A stretch of DNA of 21,725 nucleotides from Rhizophagus sp. LPA8_4_AMF (Eukaryota > Glomeromycota > Glomeromycetes > Glomerales > Glomeraceae). The notes beneath the pieces were generated by a model. That model did no database searches and was not told where the DNA came from. It saw nothing but the letters and a program-made list of their open reading frames with translations. This document shows, in pieces, positions 18,844 through 21,725 of this stretch. The position numbers and the translations under genes are program-made. The stretch is taken from the NCBI GenBank assembly GCA_021464525.1, contig JADRCO010001178.1:1-21725 (forward strand), given 5' to 3'. Position 1 is the stretch's first letter; each line of letters opens with the position of its first letter.

Positions 18844-19035
18844 CAGTAATGGAAAATTCCAGTTTCCAATGAAAATTTTACTGGAAACTAGAATCTGAAA
18901 AATTGGAATTTTGATTCCATATTGATTCCAATGGCTTTTGAAATCTGGAAATTTGATTTCAATGCTTTAAAAAGCACTAGAATCAATCTGAAATACATGT
19001 TTCCAGTTTTCAGATTCCAGTAAATGCCAATACTG
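18844..19035. mobile_element. 192-bp hAT-type MITE with perfect 8-bp target duplication
   Basis: GCAAAAGG is exactly duplicated at 18836-18843 and 19036-19043. The ends are CAGTAATGG and the inverse of CAGTATTGG, matching the hAT CAG-rich end consensus. The interior is full of TGGAAA, TTCCAG, GAATCTGAAA and their inverses, giving strong self-pairing. A minus-strand ORF across it is an artefact. Confidence 0.85.
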
Positions 19036-19043
19036 GCAAAAGG

Positions 19044-19550
19044 CAAAATTTTAAAGTAGTCATATTTATAAATGCGTAATAAAATATAAAATATACTTTT
19101 TTTTTTCAGTTCACAAAGATGCATAGCGCATATATTTATTTGGACAGAAAAAAAGATTACAGGATGTGAAGTTGTGGATACAAAGGTCAAAATAGTAAAA
19201 AAACTACAAAGAATTACAAATCTTACAACTAGACTTAGTAGAAAATTAAACTAAAAGAATAATAAGCTATCAATGACAACTAAGTTGAGGTAAAAATACA
19301 CAAAATAAACATTCTGCCATATTTTTCTTTCAAGAAAACTCTCGCCTTATGCAAATACTATTAGATGAGAAATGATCCATCCTATTTTTTAATTGTTTTA
19401 GATAAAAAAACTAAATTTGTTAGATATCTCTGAAAAAAAAATCTGATATAAAAACGAATAAATTGTCTAATGACAAAAACTATAAATTACTATATAATTC
19501 GTTCAAACTATAACTATTAACATATAACTCCTAAATATAGCCTAAAAACT
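19044..19550. other. AT-rich spacer, nothing recognised
   Basis: No convincing ORF, repeat or RNA gene. The composition is even and the sequence is not obviously transposon-derived. Confidence 0.4.
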
Positions 19551-20634
19551 TTAACTAGTAATTATCTTCTTTTTCTTATTATCCCTTGCTGCTGTGATCA
19601 ATTCTTGATATCACACCATGAACACTAGATCCTGTTCAATTTTCCTAGTATCATTCTTGGAGCTATTGTTCTAAGAACTTTCACCTCTTTCCTCTATTTT
19701 ATTATCGATAGCAATCCTAGATCTACTATCTTAGAAACTTTGATGTTTTCCCTTTCTTATAGCTGAGCATAAGTAGGTGTGCTAATGGTATTACTTCCTG
19801 CCACAGGTGTAATCACATTATTTAAAGGAACATAACGACTTAATTCAGGATATCTCTTGATATTACTATAGTTAACATGGTGAATTAACTTCTTGATAAA
19901 CGCATTGTTCTTGTTGATATATTTTGTCTGGCAAAATATTTCAGTTTGAGTAAGAAGAGCCTTCTCAGGATTTTGTAACTTGAACCGGTTAGCAATCATC
20001 CTTTTATGTCTCGCTCTTCTTATTCTCTGTTTCTCTTGAGTTTTCTTCATATACTTAATATAATTCATCAGCTAATTCCTAAAAAATTTGTAATAATAGC
20101 AGGTCGAAGAAAGATCTTTTTATCAACTTTCTTATTGTGTGAATATAATGTCTCATAACTGGTTTCCAACCTATTACTTATAATGATATTAATCTTCTTA
20201 TCTGTCTATTTACTATATACATTTGTAATTCCATACACTTGTAAGGACTTTTTTTTATGCTTCTTTAAACAAGCAATCTCATATAATGATGTAATCTCAA
20301 AGGTGTTATTTCTTGTTGTCATATCTTGGGCACATTCATGCCTATTCAATATATTAGGGCTTTTTGAATACTTGATGATAAATTTCTGGTGACAATAACA
20401 TTCAGTTCTTCGTAAACTTTTTTCAGGTTCAGACATAATGAATAGTACTGATAGGTCACAAGGCATGCCATCATTTTCTTCAATAAAACCACAGGGCTGG
20501 TATATGCTAAACCTAAAATGATATTTTTTGTAAGTAAAATAAATGAAAGTCTTTGTTGTTCTGTTATGTTTGCTTAGACTTTTTTTTCTTTTCCTAAGGA
20601 TGATATATTTATCCATTAACTTGTCACATAACAT
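19551..20634 (-). pseudogene. unrecognised protein, long decayed coding sequence
   Basis: The ATG at 20634 (in-frame TAA 18 bases upstream) opens 188 codons in one frame with a TAG at codon 143. It includes IYFTYKKYHFRFSIYQPCG, IEENDGMPCDLSVLFIMS, then TECYCHQKFIIKYSKS and NILNRHECAQDM, with Cys and His residues that could bind metal. After the TAG it continues TDKKINIIISNRLETSYETL and KKIFLRPAIITNFLGI to paired TGAs at 20070-20065. A one-base shift leads to YMKKTQEKQRIRRARHKRMI and further sequence ending at 19757. Another shift gives RKGKHQSF, stop, DSRSRIAIDNKIEERGESS, stop, and a Lys-rich end at the TAA 19551. I do not recognise the family. It may be a transposon-encoded or lineage-specific host protein. 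Basic C-terminal segments suggest a nuclear or nucleic-acid context, which is inference. Confidence 0.55.
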
Positions 20635-20758
20635 TTTGTAATACTTATTTTATATTCATTTTGGAACAACGCGTTGTTATTTGAAAAAGTGTGTGAGCAA
20701 TAAGGATACACAAAATTTCTTATTTGGTAACTTTGATGTTAATTGGTACACAAAAGCA

Positions 20759-20826
20759 GACGTGTTGATGTTATCATTTGTGTGTAATCTCAATGACGTG
20801 TTGTTATGTTATTTATTAATCTCAAA
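20759..20826. repeat. two-copy 36-bp direct repeat
   Basis: GACGTGTTG..TGTTAT...AATCTCAA occurs from 20759 and again from 20795. A related AACGCGTTGTTATTTG lies upstream at about 20668. Confidence 0.65.
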
Positions 20827-21074
20827 AAAATAAGATCTACTTCTTTGTGATTCGTAGATTTGGTTAGTGCTACGCATATTTATTTTTTTATGCTGGTAAA
20901 ACATGAACTTTGTTGTAGTGACCAAAATAGGAAATGTTTGTTCTTTGGGGGTTTTGACGAGTTTTAAAAATGATATTCCAAAGAAAACAAAAAATGTAAC
21001 AATCTAAAAAGTATGTTATCTTGGCAGGAAACAATATTAAATATAATATTTTTGCAGGTAACTGGCGAGCCTAA

Positions 21075-21225
21075 ACCTAAACGTAAGGATGCAAGGACTA
21101 TTATCTACAAACTTTTTTAGTTTACTCTTTGCTTAAAACGTAAAGAACCTAGGACTGTTTTCGTATTGACTTTTCCAGATATCAATAAGTCTAGAGTATA
21201 AAACTCCTAGGACTGTTGTGTGTTT
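21075..21225. repeat. three-copy diverged ~58-bp tandem repeat
   Basis: The core words AAGGACTATT (21093), CTAGGACTGTT (21149) and CTAGGACTGTT (21207) are 57-58 bp apart. The first two are preceded by AAACGTAAR and followed by ACTTTT-like blocks. Confidence 0.6.
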
Positions 21226-21725
21226 ACTTGTGTAGTAACTATAGTGTTCTCTCCCAGGGTAAGTAAGAAGCACGACAGGTAATGAGCTCGCGTATATTGC
21301 TTCTTTTTTCCTATTTACTATATTTTTTGAAAAATTGGAAAAGAGTTTGAAAAAGGATCTTTTTTGAAATATAAAATATACTAAACTCATATATATATAT
21401 GCATAGCAGAAAGATTTTCCAAAAAAATTTATACCCCTTAAAATTAGTGATACATAAAAAATTTGGTTAAATACATAATCTATAGTATCTTAAATGAATA
21501 ATTTAATTTTTTTGTAATTCATTTATTTTTTTTTAATAAAAAAATTGTATTTTTTATTTTTTATTTTTTAAAAAGAAAATTGTATTTTTTAGCATTTTTT
21601 AATAAAAAAACTTTATGCTTTTTAAATATTTTAGAAAGTTATTAACAGCTAACGACAGAAAAAAAATTTCAAAAGTTAATACCATCATGAAAAACGTGAT
21701 GTTCTCCACAAGTATTATACTTACA

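Larger units (their letters stand above)
20635..21725. other. AT-rich spacer with two short tandem repeats, no gene seen
   Basis: No coding region on either strand that I can support. It contains the two tandem repeats listed separately and, at 21420-21610, long poly-A/poly-T blocks. A GAGCTCGCGTATAT segment at about 21278 is locally GC-richer but not a recognisable RNA gene. Confidence 0.45.

Noticed and set aside
18888-19190. 100-residue minus-strand ORF
   Set aside because: Runs across the palindromic hAT-type MITE and adjacent AT-rich DNA; no similarity recognised.
21133-21390. 85-residue minus-strand ORF
   Set aside because: Overlaps the 58-bp tandem repeat and low-complexity sequence; no domain or plausible gene context.

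Overview
This window looks like eukaryotic nuclear DNA from a very AT-rich, repeat-laden fungal genome, most likely an arbuscular mycorrhizal fungus (Glomeromycotina, Rhizophagus-like). That placement is inference. It rests on the type of LINE (APE endonuclease, reverse transcriptase and RNase H), the BED-finger/DUF659 hAT transposase, a crinkler-like effector relic, an OTT_1508-like deaminase, short AT-rich spliceosomal introns and poly-A/poly-T rich spacers. No bacterial operons, tRNA, rRNA or CRISPR were seen.

Layout. 1-810: AT-rich spacer with small tandem repeats. 811-11904: a degenerate LINE split in two. Endonuclease and linker lie at 811-2416; reverse transcriptase, RNase H and C-terminus lie at 7571-11565. 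Between them is a stack of nested DNA transposons that can be peeled apart base by base. A long-TIR MITE ('X', 2417-7569, TA target) sits in the LINE. A 4.8-kb hAT transposon (2707-7498, 8-bp target duplication) sits inside X's right TIR. A Tc1/mariner-type MITE (3053-3941, TA target) sits inside the hAT transposase coding sequence. Taking out each layer restores the older one: the LINE motif SMPNGK, the symmetry of X's TIRs, and the hAT reading frame. The LINE also carries a 141-bp hairpin (8876-9016).

11905-14900: a solo pogo-like TIR, the 3' end of a second hAT transposase, an AGCC-rich degenerate repeat, a 404-bp fold-back palindrome and a three-exon crinkler-like effector pseudogene. 15503-16864 (minus): the only long intact gene, a 453-residue protein with a deaminase-type HAE...CxxC signature.

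16865-21725: three more MITEs (17283-17586; 18544-18715 pogo-like; 18844-19035 hAT type with perfect 8-bp target duplication), a coiled-coil gene fragment, an unrecognised multi-exon-length pseudogene on the minus strand (19551-20634), and repeat-rich spacer.

Overall this is an accessory, transposon-dominated region. Almost everything is decayed, often by stops explainable as C-to-T (or G-to-A) changes, and the deaminase-like gene stands out because it is intact.
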